From Burkholderia latens (lineage in GTDB: Bacteria > Pseudomonadota > Gammaproteobacteria > Burkholderiales > Burkholderiaceae): DNA of 64,000 nt. The stretch lies in assembly GCF_902499045.1 (NCBI RefSeq), contig NZ_CABVPL010000024.1:1-64000 (forward strand), given 5' to 3'. The notes beneath the pieces were generated by a model. It ran no database searches. It had not been told where the DNA came from and saw only the letters and a program-made list of their open reading frames with translations. Shown here one piece after another: positions 19,546-27,544 of the stretch; the stretch's first letter is position 1; every line of letters starts with the position of its first letter. A program made the position numbers and the translations under genes.

Positions 19546-19750
19546 CACGATAATCTCGCGTGGCCGACGTAACAGGTGACCAACCGGCGTGAAGATCGCG
19601 CCGCCCTTCTCGCATGCGGGGATCGGACGGTAATCGAAGAGGTGAAAGGCATATTGCGGCTCCATGGATGCTCCAAGGCCAATTCGACGCCTGCGCGGAT
19701 TTCGTCGAAACCCGGCGCGTGCAAATTGGGCGTAGAAGCTTTGCAATCCC

Positions 19751-19846
19751 GGTACAATCGGGCGACGAAGACAGAATGCACCGAACACCAACTCGGTTCA
19801 ATAAAAACATTGATCTCGGTGCAATATACATTGAACTCAGTACATT
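19751..19846 (+). promoter_or_regulatory. Candidate MocR operator, tandem GGTnCAAT repeats
   Basis: Between the divergent TauE and MocR genes the octamer GGTnCAAT recurs on one strand: GGTACAAT at 19751, GGTTCAAT at 19795, GGTGCAAT at 19818, and a looser AGTACATT at 19839. The last three are spaced 23 and 21 bases, about two helical turns, and the final one abuts the MocR start codon. Direct repeats of this spacing are typical binding sites of MocR/GabR/TauR dimers, so this is likely an autoregulatory site controlling both genes. Binding itself is inference. Confidence 0.55.
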
Positions 19847-19848
19847 GA

Positions 19849-21192
19849 ATGTCAAAGTCCGAATACCTGAAGTTGGCCGACACGATCGCCGCAGACATTG
19901 CTGACGGAACGCTCAGGCCGGGCGACCGGCTTCCTCCGCAGCGGGATTTCGCGGACCAGCGAAAGATCGCCGTGTCGACGGCCAGCAGGGTCTATGCAGA
20001 GTTGTTGCGACGAGGACTCGTCGTCGGCGAGGTAGGGAGGGGAACGTTCGTTTCAGGCCAGGCGAGGCGCGGAGCAGCGGCGCCAGGCGAACCGCGTGAC
20101 GTCCGGATTGATCTGGAGTTCAATTACCCGATACATCCCGACCAAACGACACTCATCGCGAAAAGCCTGAGCGGGCTCGAAAGAGCGGCGGAGCTCGCGA
20201 GCGCCTTGGGTCACGCAACAAGCAGTGGAACGCCCGCTATCAGGGCCGTCTCGGCCGCATGTCTCGCGCGCAATGGTTGGTCCCCTGCTCCTGAGCAACT
20301 GGTCTTCACGGGCAACGGACGACAAAGCATTGCCGCCGCGGTCGGCGCCATGGTTCCGACCGGCGGGCGCTGCGGCGTGGAAGCCTTGACCTACCCGTTT
20401 ATCAAGGGCATCGCTGCGCGGCTCGGTATCACGCTGGTCCCGCTCGCGATGGACGAAGGCGGCGTGCGCCCCGACTCCGTACTCAAGGCGCACCGGGAGG
20501 CGAATCTTTCGGCAATCTACGTTCAGCCCGCAATCCAGAATCCGTTGGGCATGACGATGAATGCTGCGCGACGGGAAGATCTTTTGCGCGTCGTAGAGAA
20601 GCTCGGCATTCCCATCATCGAGGACAATGTGTACGGCTTCCTCGACGACCAGCCGCCGCTTGCGGCGCTCTCACCCGACAATTGCATGGTGATCGACAGC
20701 CTATCGAAGAAGGTTGCGCCGGGGCTGACGCTGGGATTCGTCGTACCGCCGCGGCGATTGCGCGAAACCGTGATGGCGTCGGTGCGCTCCGGCGGATGGA
20801 CGGCATCGGGATTTGCATTTGCGGCCGCGCAGCGATTGATGAGCGACGGTACGGTTGCCGAACTCGCACGGCTGAAACGCCTCGACGCCGTGGCTCGTCA
20901 GAAGCTGGCCGCCGACCGTTTGTCGAATTTCGACATTCAGACGAATGGAAAATGCTTTCATCTGTGGTTGACGCTTCCGGCCCACTGGCGCTCGCAAGCG
21001 CTAGTCGCAGCCGCAGCCCGACGAGACATCGCGTTGACGCCCTCGACCACCTTCGCAGCGTCACCCGGCCATGCGCCTAACGCCGTCAGGCTCGCACTCG
21101 GTGCGCCAACAATGGACCAGCTCGACGCGGGTCTGCTCACACTGAGCGGAATTCTGAATGCAAGAGAAGAGGATTTCGATTCGACCGAATGA
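19849..21192 (+). CDS. MocR-type regulator: GntR HTH fused to aminotransferase fold
   Basis: A 447-residue MocR/GabR-family transcription factor. Residues 1-70 are a GntR winged helix (DTIAADIADGTLRPGDRLPPQ ... VVGEVGRGTFV). Residues about 85-440 are a class I aminotransferase fold with the PLP-binding motif SLSK (Lys287) and Asp259 in IEDNVYG. Such proteins sense an amine or amino acid through PLP. The divergent TauE/SafE gene suggests a TauR-like role in sulfonate or amino-acid sulfur metabolism; this is inference. The ATG at 19849 has little Shine-Dalgarno sequence, and the presumed operator abuts it. Codon use is less GC-biased than in the surroundings. Confidence 0.88.
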   Translation: MSKSEYLKLADTIAADIADGTLRPGDRLPPQRDFADQRKIAVSTASRVYAELLRRGLVVGEVGRGTFVSGQARRGAAAPGEPRDVRIDLEFNYPIHPDQTTLIAKSLSGLERAAELASALGHATSSGTPAIRAVSAACLARNGWSPAPEQLVFTGNGRQSIAAAVGAMVPTGGRCGVEALTYPFIKGIAARLGITLVPLAMDEGGVRPDSVLKAHREANLSAIYVQPAIQNPLGMTMNAARREDLLRVVEKLGIPIIEDNVYGFLDDQPPLAALSPDNCMVIDSLSKKVAPGLTLGFVVPPRRLRETVMASVRSGGWTASGFAFAAAQRLMSDGTVAELARLKRLDAVARQKLAADRLSNFDIQTNGKCFHLWLTLPAHWRSQALVAAAARRDIALTPSTTFAASPGHAPNAVRLALGAPTMDQLDAGLLTLSGILNAREEDFDSTE

Positions 21193-21628
21193 AGTCTGCG
21201 GCGCAACTTTGGATTGCCCCTCGAAACGGTCGTACGACCCCCGCGCATTGCTCCGAGAGCAATAGACGGTATACCGCTCTGTCTGCGTGTGCGTCGTGAC
21301 CGCCGATGAAAGATGAAAAGCCGGGGCTCGGTCCGCCGGATAGAGTCACGTTCGAATGACGCTGCTTGGCCGACTGCCGCCAAGCCCGATCGCTCCCTTC
21401 CCCCTGCAAGCCTTCTGACTCCATCCACGAAATCCTTATCGAAATTGCTTCGTTCGCCTTTGCCCGCCGCGCCGCTAACGTGTTCGAAACGGCGGCGGCA
21501 CGCCGGATGCATCGCAGCAAGCATGGTTGCCGCCGTCATCACGACAACCGCGTCGCGATAACGGAACAGACCGGACGGGCCGAGTGCCCCGAGCCCGCCA
21601 CGGACGTCCGCATCGCGCGCCCTTCGCG
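21193..21628. other. Intergenic region, low-GC boundary
   Basis: About 435 bases between the MocR gene and the acetyltransferase. Open frames on both strands give no recognisable protein and no good ribosome site. Composition changes from mixed to strongly GC-rich near 21550, which may mark the edge of a transferred segment. Confidence 0.35.
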
Positions 21629-22195
21629 ATGCCCATGGCCACGAACGACCGCCTCATCGACACGACACCGCTCGACGTCCGCGCGCAGCCGCTGATCGAC
21701 GCGCTGATCGACGAATACGCGACGCGCTACGACGCGTACCGCCCCGACAGCCGCGCGGCCGCGCGCGACGAACTCGCACGCTATCCGGCCGAGTTGTTCG
21801 CGCCGCCCGAGGGCGCGTTCGTGCTGTTGCTGCGCGACGGCGAGACGATCGGCGGCGGCGCGTTCAAGCGCTACGACGCGCAGACCGCCGAGCTGAAACG
21901 CATCTGGACCCGCGCGGACCTGCGCCGTCAGGGCCTGGCACGCGTGATCGTCGAGGCGCTCGAACTGCGCGCCGCGCGGCAAGGTTATCGGCGCGTGTAC
22001 CTGACCACCGGCTTTCGCCAGCCCGAAGCGTGGGCGCTGTACGACCGCACCGGCTACACGCGGCTGTTCGATTCGTCGATCGACCCCGAAGCGTATTTCC
22101 ATCTGCGCTTCGGCAAGGATCTCGCCGATCCGTCGCGCACGTCAACGCTCGCCGACCTGTGGGCGCCGCTGCCCGAACCGGTGCTGCAGCGCTGA
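21629..22195 (+). CDS. GNAT N-acetyltransferase
   Basis: A 188-residue GNAT acetyltransferase. The acetyl-CoA signature is visible as ELKRIWTRADLRRQGLARVIVEALE (pyrophosphate loop R-R-Q-G-L-A), and the C-terminal part has YRRVYLTTGFRQPEAWALYDRTGYTR, the typical final strand-helix. It acetylates an amine, probably an amino acid. Starts at ATG 21629 or 21635 are equally possible; neither has a strong ribosome site. It lies 70 bases before an amino-acid-type ABC and flavin monooxygenase operon. In Bacillus, GNAT genes of the ytm and yxe operons N-acetylate S-substituted cysteines before oxidation, so the same job is plausible here. Confidence 0.88.
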   Translation: MPMATNDRLIDTTPLDVRAQPLIDALIDEYATRYDAYRPDSRAAARDELARYPAELFAPPEGAFVLLLRDGETIGGGAFKRYDAQTAELKRIWTRADLRRQGLARVIVEALELRAARQGYRRVYLTTGFRQPEAWALYDRTGYTRLFDSSIDPEAYFHLRFGKDLADPSRTSTLADLWAPLPEPVLQR

Positions 22196-22264
22196 ACACG
22201 CCGCCGCCTGAGATCCGCTTCAGCCTCCCGCCTACCGACAACACCACAACGACAGGACGCATCC

Positions 22265-23206
22265 ATGCAACGAGCCGTATCTTTCACGCCACGCGCGCTG
22301 CGCACGCTGGCTTCCGCGTTGATCGGCGTGACCGCGATCGCCGCAGCCGCCGCGACCTTCGACCTCAGCCCCGAGCAGCGCGGCCGGCCGCGTGGCACGG
22401 CCGATGCGGCCGTCGAGCGCGCGGTGCCCGCGTCGTTCAAGTTCGCCGAAGCCGGCACGCTGACGATCGGCGTCGCGCCGAGCCTGCCGCCGATCAGCTC
22501 GTATGCGACCGACGCGCGCACGGTGATCGGCTTCGACGCGGACGTCGGCCAGCTCGTGTCCGACAGCCTCGGCCGCAAGCTGAAGATCGTGCCGCTCGCG
22601 TGGGCCGACTGGCCGCTCGCGCTCGAATCGGGGAAGGTCGACGCGGTGATCTCGAACGTCACCGTCACCGAGGAGCGCAAGCAGAAGTTCGATTTCTCGA
22701 CGTACCGCAAGGATCAGGTCGGCTTCTACGTGCGCAACGACAGCAAGATCCAGTCGATCCGCGAACCGAAGGACGTCGCCGGGTTGCGCATCGTGACCGA
22801 CGCCGGCACCAACCAGGAAAAGATCCTGCTCGCGTGGGACCGCGACAACGTCGCGCACGGGCTGAAGCCCGTGCAGGTTCAGTACTACGACGACCAGGCG
22901 ATGCGGATCGTCGCGGTGCAGTCCGGCCGCGCGGACGCGGTGTTCAGCGTGAATTCGGTGCTCGCGTACCAGAGCGCGCAACAAGGCAAGACGCGGCTCG
23001 TCGGTGCGATCAGCGGCGGCTGGCCGCGCACGGCCGACATCGCGATCGCGACGCGCCGCGGCAGCGGGCTCGCCGAGCCGCTGACTCTCGCGCTGAACGG
23101 GCTGATCAAGAACGGCCGCTATCAGCAGATCCTCGAGCGCTGGAACCTCGCGTCCGAAGCGATCGACCAGTCGCGCACGAATCCGCCGGGCCTGCCGAAG
23201 AGCTGA
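22265..23206 (+). CDS. Amino-acid-type ABC substrate-binding protein (copy 1)
   Basis: A 313-residue periplasmic binding protein of the SBP_bac_3 type. An N-terminal Sec-type signal (ALRTLASALIGVTAIAAAAA) is followed by the binding fold: GTLTIGVAPSLPPISSYATD, GFDADVGQLVSDSLGRKLK, and WPLALESGKVDAVISNVTVTEERK, in which DAVISN is the family hallmark. It should capture a polar amino acid or sulfur analogue for the fused permease-ATPase at 25723. It shares clear blocks with the protein encoded at 27545 (YATDARTV, WADWPL, KFDF/KYDF, ATRRGSGLA, TNPPGLP), so the two are paralogues at either end of one operon. Confidence 0.9.
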   Translation: MQRAVSFTPRALRTLASALIGVTAIAAAAATFDLSPEQRGRPRGTADAAVERAVPASFKFAEAGTLTIGVAPSLPPISSYATDARTVIGFDADVGQLVSDSLGRKLKIVPLAWADWPLALESGKVDAVISNVTVTEERKQKFDFSTYRKDQVGFYVRNDSKIQSIREPKDVAGLRIVTDAGTNQEKILLAWDRDNVAHGLKPVQVQYYDDQAMRIVAVQSGRADAVFSVNSVLAYQSAQQGKTRLVGAISGGWPRTADIAIATRRGSGLAEPLTLALNGLIKNGRYQQILERWNLASEAIDQSRTNPPGLPKS

Positions 23207-23248
23207 GCGCCGCCCGTTCACGCGTTGCGCAGAGGAGCGCCGACCACC

Positions 23249-24298
23249 ATGTCTTATTCGCTGTCATTGCTGGACAAGAGCCCGATCGCCGACGGCGCGA
23301 CCGCCGCCGACGCGCTGCGCTTCACGACGACGCTCGCGCGGCGCGCCGAACAGCTCGGCTACGAGCGCTTCTGGGTCGCCGAGCATCACGGCGCGCCAGG
23401 CTTCGCGAGCTCCGCGCCGGAGATCGTCGTCGCGCACCTGCTCGCGCATACGTCGCGCATTCGCATCGGCTCGGGCGGCGTGATGCTGCAGCACTACAGC
23501 CCATTCAAGGTTGCCGAGACGTTCAAGCTGCTCGGCGCGCTCGCGCCGGGCCGCGTCGATCTCGGCGTCGGCAAGGCGCCGGGCGGGCTGCCGCTGACCA
23601 CGCGCGCGCTGCAGTGGTTTCACGACAAGGCGAGGAAGCCCGATTTCGCCGGCCAGCTCGCCGAACTCGACGCGTTCCTCGGCTGGGGCGTCGCCGAAGA
23701 TCATCCGCTCGCCGGCGCGGTCGCGATGCCGGTGCCGCCGCACGCGCCCGAACGCATCCTGCTCGGCGGCTCACCGGACAGCGGCGCCCTCGCCGCGCGC
23801 CACGGCTGGCGCTTCTGCTACGCCGGCCACTTCAATGGCGATGACGCCAACCTCGAACGCTCGCTCGCCGCCTACCGCGACGCGGGCGGCACGCGGCCGC
23901 TCGTCGCGCTGTATGCGATCGCCGCACCGACGCGCGACAAAGCCGAGCAGCTGAGCGGCCCGCTGAAGATCTTCAAGCTGCAATTGGCCGGCGGCCCGAG
24001 CTTCAACCTGGCGAGCGCGCAGGCCGCGGCCGAGTTCGCGCGGCAAAGCGGCGCGTCGGACTACCGGATCGACGAGCTGCGCCCGACCGTGCTCGCGGAT
24101 ACGCCCGAGCGCATCCACCGCGCGCTCGACGCGCTGAGCCGGCGGCTCGACGTCGATGCGTTCGTGATCGATTCGCCGGTGACCGACTACGCGGCGCGGC
24201 TCGCGTCGGCCGAGTGGCTCGGCGGCGCGCTGTCCACCACTTCGTTGCAGACGGCCTTCGCGGCCGGCCGCTCCCTCTCCCCCGACCAGAACGCGTGA
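23249..24298 (+). CDS. LLM-class flavin-dependent oxidoreductase (YtmO-like)
   Basis: A 349-residue luciferase-like (TIM-barrel) flavoprotein. Start ATG 23249 follows GAGGAG. Typical blocks are YSLSLLDKSPI, LGYERFWVAEHHGAPGFASSAP and RVDLGVGKAPGG. Members use reduced FMN to oxidise small molecules; the class including B. subtilis YtmO/YwcH is about 330-350 residues. It lies between the binding protein and the larger flavin monooxygenase, with short spacing on both sides (7 bases to the next start), so they are one transcript. The substrate is probably an organosulfur compound, judged from context only. Confidence 0.88.
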   Translation: MSYSLSLLDKSPIADGATAADALRFTTTLARRAEQLGYERFWVAEHHGAPGFASSAPEIVVAHLLAHTSRIRIGSGGVMLQHYSPFKVAETFKLLGALAPGRVDLGVGKAPGGLPLTTRALQWFHDKARKPDFAGQLAELDAFLGWGVAEDHPLAGAVAMPVPPHAPERILLGGSPDSGALAARHGWRFCYAGHFNGDDANLERSLAAYRDAGGTRPLVALYAIAAPTRDKAEQLSGPLKIFKLQLAGGPSFNLASAQAAAEFARQSGASDYRIDELRPTVLADTPERIHRALDALSRRLDVDAFVIDSPVTDYAARLASAEWLGGALSTTSLQTAFAAGRSLSPDQNA

Positions 24299-24305
24299 CG
24301 CGCCC

Positions 24306-25664
24306 ATGACGACCCGACGATCGATTCTCTTCGGCCTGATGCTGCAAGGCGCAGGCAGCCACATGAACGCATGGCGGCATCCGAGCAACCCGCCGGATGC
24401 CAGCATCAACCTCGACTTTGCGATCGGCGTCGCGCGCAAGGCGGAAGCCGCCGGCATCGCGTTCGCGTTCGTCGCGGACGGCCTCTACATCAACGAGAAG
24501 TCGATTCCGCACTTCCTGAACCGCTTCGAGCCGCTGACCGTGCTGTCGGCACTCGCGGTCGCGACGAAGAAGATCGGCCTCGCGGGCACGATCTCGACGT
24601 CGTACAGCGAGCCGTTCACGGTCGCGCGCCAGCTCGCGTCGCTCGACACGATCAGCGGCGGCCGCGCTGGCTGGAACGTCGTGACGACGCCGCTCGAAGG
24701 CACCGCGAAGAATTTCGGCAAGACGCATCCCGATCACGAACTGCGCTACGAGATCGCCGACGAGTACCTCGACGTCGTGCAGGGGTTGTGGGACAGCTGG
24801 GACGACGACGCATTCGTGCGCGATCGCGCGAGCGGCCGCTTCTTCGACCGCGACAAGCTGCACACGCTCGACCATCACGGCCGCTTCTTCAACGTGGCCG
24901 GCCCGCTGAACATCCAGCGCTCGCCGCAGGGGCAGCCGGTGATCTTCCAGGCCGGGTCGTCGGACACCGGCATCGCGCTCGCGGGCAAGTATGCGGACGC
25001 GGTCTTCACGCATTCGCCGTCGCTCGACGAAACGGCCGCGTTCACGCGGCGCGTGAAGCAAAGCGCGGTCGAGCACGGCCGGCAACCCGGCGACGTGAAG
25101 ATCTTTCCGGGCATCGGGCCGATCGTCGGGCGCACGGCCGCCGAAGCGGAAGACAAGTACCAGGCGATCCGTGATCTGCTGACGATCGATGAAGCGCTCG
25201 CGTATCTCGGCCGCTATTTCGATCACCACGATTTCACGCAATACGCGCTCGATGCGCCGTTCCCCGAGCTCGGCGACATCGGCCGCAACAGCTTCCGCTC
25301 GACCACCGACCGGATCAAGGCCGACGCGAAACGCAAGAACCTCACGCTGCGCGAGACGGCACTCGCCGTCGCGACGCCGCGCCCGAACTTCATCGGCACG
25401 GCCGAGCACGTCGCCGACGAGCTGATTCGCTGGCACGACGCCGGCGCCGGCGACGGCTTCATCCTCGGCTTCCCGGTGCAGGCGCAGGGTGTCGACGACT
25501 TCATCGAACTCGTGATTCCGGTGCTCGAGGCGCGCGGCCGTTACAGCCGCGAGCTGCCGGGCAGCACGCTGCGCGACCATCTCGGCCTGCCGCGCAAGGC
25601 GAGCCGGTATGCGGCGCCGGACGCCGCACAACCACAGGACGACGCGGCCGAAGCGCACGCGTGA
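24306..25664 (+). CDS. NtaA/SnaA/DszA-family FMN-dependent monooxygenase
   Basis: A 452-residue monooxygenase of the NtaA/SnaA/DszA/YxeK type, the length usual for that group (about 440-460). Landmarks: LMLQGAGSHMNAWRHP, DFAIGVARKAEAAGIAF, TISTSYSEPFTVARQLASLD, SGGRAGWNVVTT, and QAGSSDTGIALAGKYADAVFT. These enzymes use FMNH2 from a separate reductase to oxidise sulfones, chelators or S-substituted N-acetylcysteines. With the GNAT, ABC and second flavoprotein genes it forms a set closely like the Bacillus ytn/yxe operons (YtnJ, YxeK). No flavin reductase is seen in the window, so the FMNH2 source is unknown. Confidence 0.9.
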   Translation: MTTRRSILFGLMLQGAGSHMNAWRHPSNPPDASINLDFAIGVARKAEAAGIAFAFVADGLYINEKSIPHFLNRFEPLTVLSALAVATKKIGLAGTISTSYSEPFTVARQLASLDTISGGRAGWNVVTTPLEGTAKNFGKTHPDHELRYEIADEYLDVVQGLWDSWDDDAFVRDRASGRFFDRDKLHTLDHHGRFFNVAGPLNIQRSPQGQPVIFQAGSSDTGIALAGKYADAVFTHSPSLDETAAFTRRVKQSAVEHGRQPGDVKIFPGIGPIVGRTAAEAEDKYQAIRDLLTIDEALAYLGRYFDHHDFTQYALDAPFPELGDIGRNSFRSTTDRIKADAKRKNLTLRETALAVATPRPNFIGTAEHVADELIRWHDAGAGDGFILGFPVQAQGVDDFIELVIPVLEARGRYSRELPGSTLRDHLGLPRKASRYAAPDAAQPQDDAAEAHA

Positions 25665-25722
25665 CGCCGACGCGCGCCGACGCGCGGCGCGACCGACCGA
25701 CCCGACCGAGGACTTCACCGAC

Positions 25723-27510
25723 ATGAGCGACACGACCCATCTCGGCGGCGCACTGCCGCCGCTCTCTTCGTCCAGCGTCCGCGACGCCGGCACGCGCCTG
25801 CGGATCGTGCCGGCGCGCCACCGCTCGCGCACGGCCGGCACGGTGCTGGCGCTCGCGTTGATCGCGCTCGCACTGCATTCGATTCTCGGCAACCCGCAAT
25901 GGGGCTGGCCGGTGTTCGCCGAATGGTTCGTGTCGCCGCCGGTGCTGTCGGGGCTCGCGCGCACGCTGCTGCTGACGCTGCTCGGCGCCGTGTTCGGCTT
26001 CGCGCTGGGCGCGTTCGTCGCGCTGGCGCGGCTGTCGCGCTCGCGGCTGCTCGCGGCAAGCGCATGGACGTTCGTGTGGCTGTTCCGCTCGATTCCGCTG
26101 ATCGTGCTGCTGCTGATCCTGAACAACCTCGGCTATTTGTACGAACACGTGCGGCTCGGCGTGCCGTTTACCGACATCGTCTGGTTCGACACACCGACCA
26201 CCGACCTGATCAGCCCGTTCCTCGCGGCCGTGCTTGGCCTCACGCTGAACCACGCGGCATTTTCGGCGGAAGTGATTCGCGGCGGCATACTCGCGGTCGA
26301 CCAAGGGCAGCTCGAAGCCGCCGCCGCGCTCGGGCTGCCGCGCGGCCGACAGACCACGCGAATCGTGCTGCCTCAGGCGATGCGCGCGATCCTGCCGACC
26401 GCGTTCAATGACCTGATCACGCTCGCGAAAGGCACGTCGATGGTGTACGTGCTCGCGATGCCGGAGCTGTTCTATACGGTGCAGGTGATCTATCGGCGCA
26501 ATCTCGAAGTGATTCCGCTGCTGATGGTCGCCACTGTGTGGTATCTGATCATCCTGACGGTGCTGTCCGCGATCCAGGTGCAGATCGAGCGCCACTACGC
26601 ACGCGGCGCGCTGCGCAACCCGCCGCCGTCTGCACTGACGTTCGTGCTGGCGCGCGTGAGCGCGCTGCGGCGGCGCGCGTCGGCGCGCAACGCAACGACG
26701 GCCGCCGCAACCGCCGATGACGCAACCGCGGCCACGCAGGCGTCGCGCACCGGCGGCGAAGTCGCCGTACACAACGTGTCGAAGCAGTTCGGCATGCAGC
26801 GCGTGCTCGACAACGTGTCGTTCGTCGCGCCGCGCGGCAGCGTGACGGTGATCGTCGGACCGTCCGGCTCGGGCAAGTCGACGTTGCTGCGCACGATCAA
26901 CCATCTGGAGCGCGTCGACGACGGCTTCATCGACATCGACGGCGAACTGATCGGCTATCGCCGCGACGGCGACGTGCTGCACGAACTGAAGGAGCGCGAC
27001 GTTTTGAAGCGGCGCACGGCGGTCGGCATGGTGTTCCAGAACTTCAACCTGTTTCCGCATCTGACGGTGCTCGAGAACCTGATCGAGGCGCCGATTGCGG
27101 TCGCGGGCGTCACACGCGCCGCCGCCGAGCGCACCGCGCGTACGTTGCTAGCGCGCGTCGGCCTCGCCGACAAGGCCGATGCGTATCCGCGCCAGTTGTC
27201 CGGCGGCCAGCAGCAGCGTGTCGCGATCGCGCGCGCACTCGCGCTGCGGCCGAAGGTGCTGCTATTCGACGAACCGACGTCCGCGCTCGATCCCGAACTG
27301 GTGAACGAAGTGCTCGACGTGATCAAGGAGCTCGCGCGCTCGGGCACCACGCTCGTGATCGTCACGCACGAGATCGGCTTCGCGCGTGAGGTCGCCGACA
27401 ACGTGCTGTTCATGGAGCGCGGCCGCATCGTCGAATCGGGGCCACCAGCGGTCGTGCTCGACGCGCCGGCCCATCCGCGCACGCGCGCATTCCTGTCGCG
27501 GGTGCTGTGA
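25723..27510 (+). CDS. Fused amino-acid ABC permease-ATPase
   Basis: A 595-residue fusion. Residues about 40-300 are a His/Glu/Gln-type inner-membrane permease with about five membrane segments and the EAA loop EAAAALGLPRGRQTTRIVLPQA (198-219). A linker rich in Ala, Thr and Arg (about 310-345) joins it to an ABC ATPase: Walker A GPSGSGKST at 379-386, Q-loop VFQNFNLFPH, signature LSGGQQQRV, Walker B LLFDEPTSALD, and switch His in VTHE. Such subunits are normally separate genes. The start at ATG 25723 follows GAGGA. It would import the ligand of the binding proteins at 22265 and 27545. Confidence 0.92.
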   Translation: MSDTTHLGGALPPLSSSSVRDAGTRLRIVPARHRSRTAGTVLALALIALALHSILGNPQWGWPVFAEWFVSPPVLSGLARTLLLTLLGAVFGFALGAFVALARLSRSRLLAASAWTFVWLFRSIPLIVLLLILNNLGYLYEHVRLGVPFTDIVWFDTPTTDLISPFLAAVLGLTLNHAAFSAEVIRGGILAVDQGQLEAAAALGLPRGRQTTRIVLPQAMRAILPTAFNDLITLAKGTSMVYVLAMPELFYTVQVIYRRNLEVIPLLMVATVWYLIILTVLSAIQVQIERHYARGALRNPPPSALTFVLARVSALRRRASARNATTAAATADDATAATQASRTGGEVAVHNVSKQFGMQRVLDNVSFVAPRGSVTVIVGPSGSGKSTLLRTINHLERVDDGFIDIDGELIGYRRDGDVLHELKERDVLKRRTAVGMVFQNFNLFPHLTVLENLIEAPIAVAGVTRAAAERTARTLLARVGLADKADAYPRQLSGGQQQRVAIARALALRPKVLLFDEPTSALDPELVNEVLDVIKELARSGTTLVIVTHEIGFAREVADNVLFMERGRIVESGPPAVVLDAPAHPRTRAFLSRVL

Positions 27511-27544
27511 TGCGCGCCGCCCGCCATCTGCGAGGTAACGGACG

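Noticed and set aside
20958-21542. Minus-strand frame over the end of the MocR gene
   Set aside because: Mostly antisense to the MocR coding region and without recognisable motifs. I considered an insertion-sequence remnant but saw no terminal repeats or transposase motifs.
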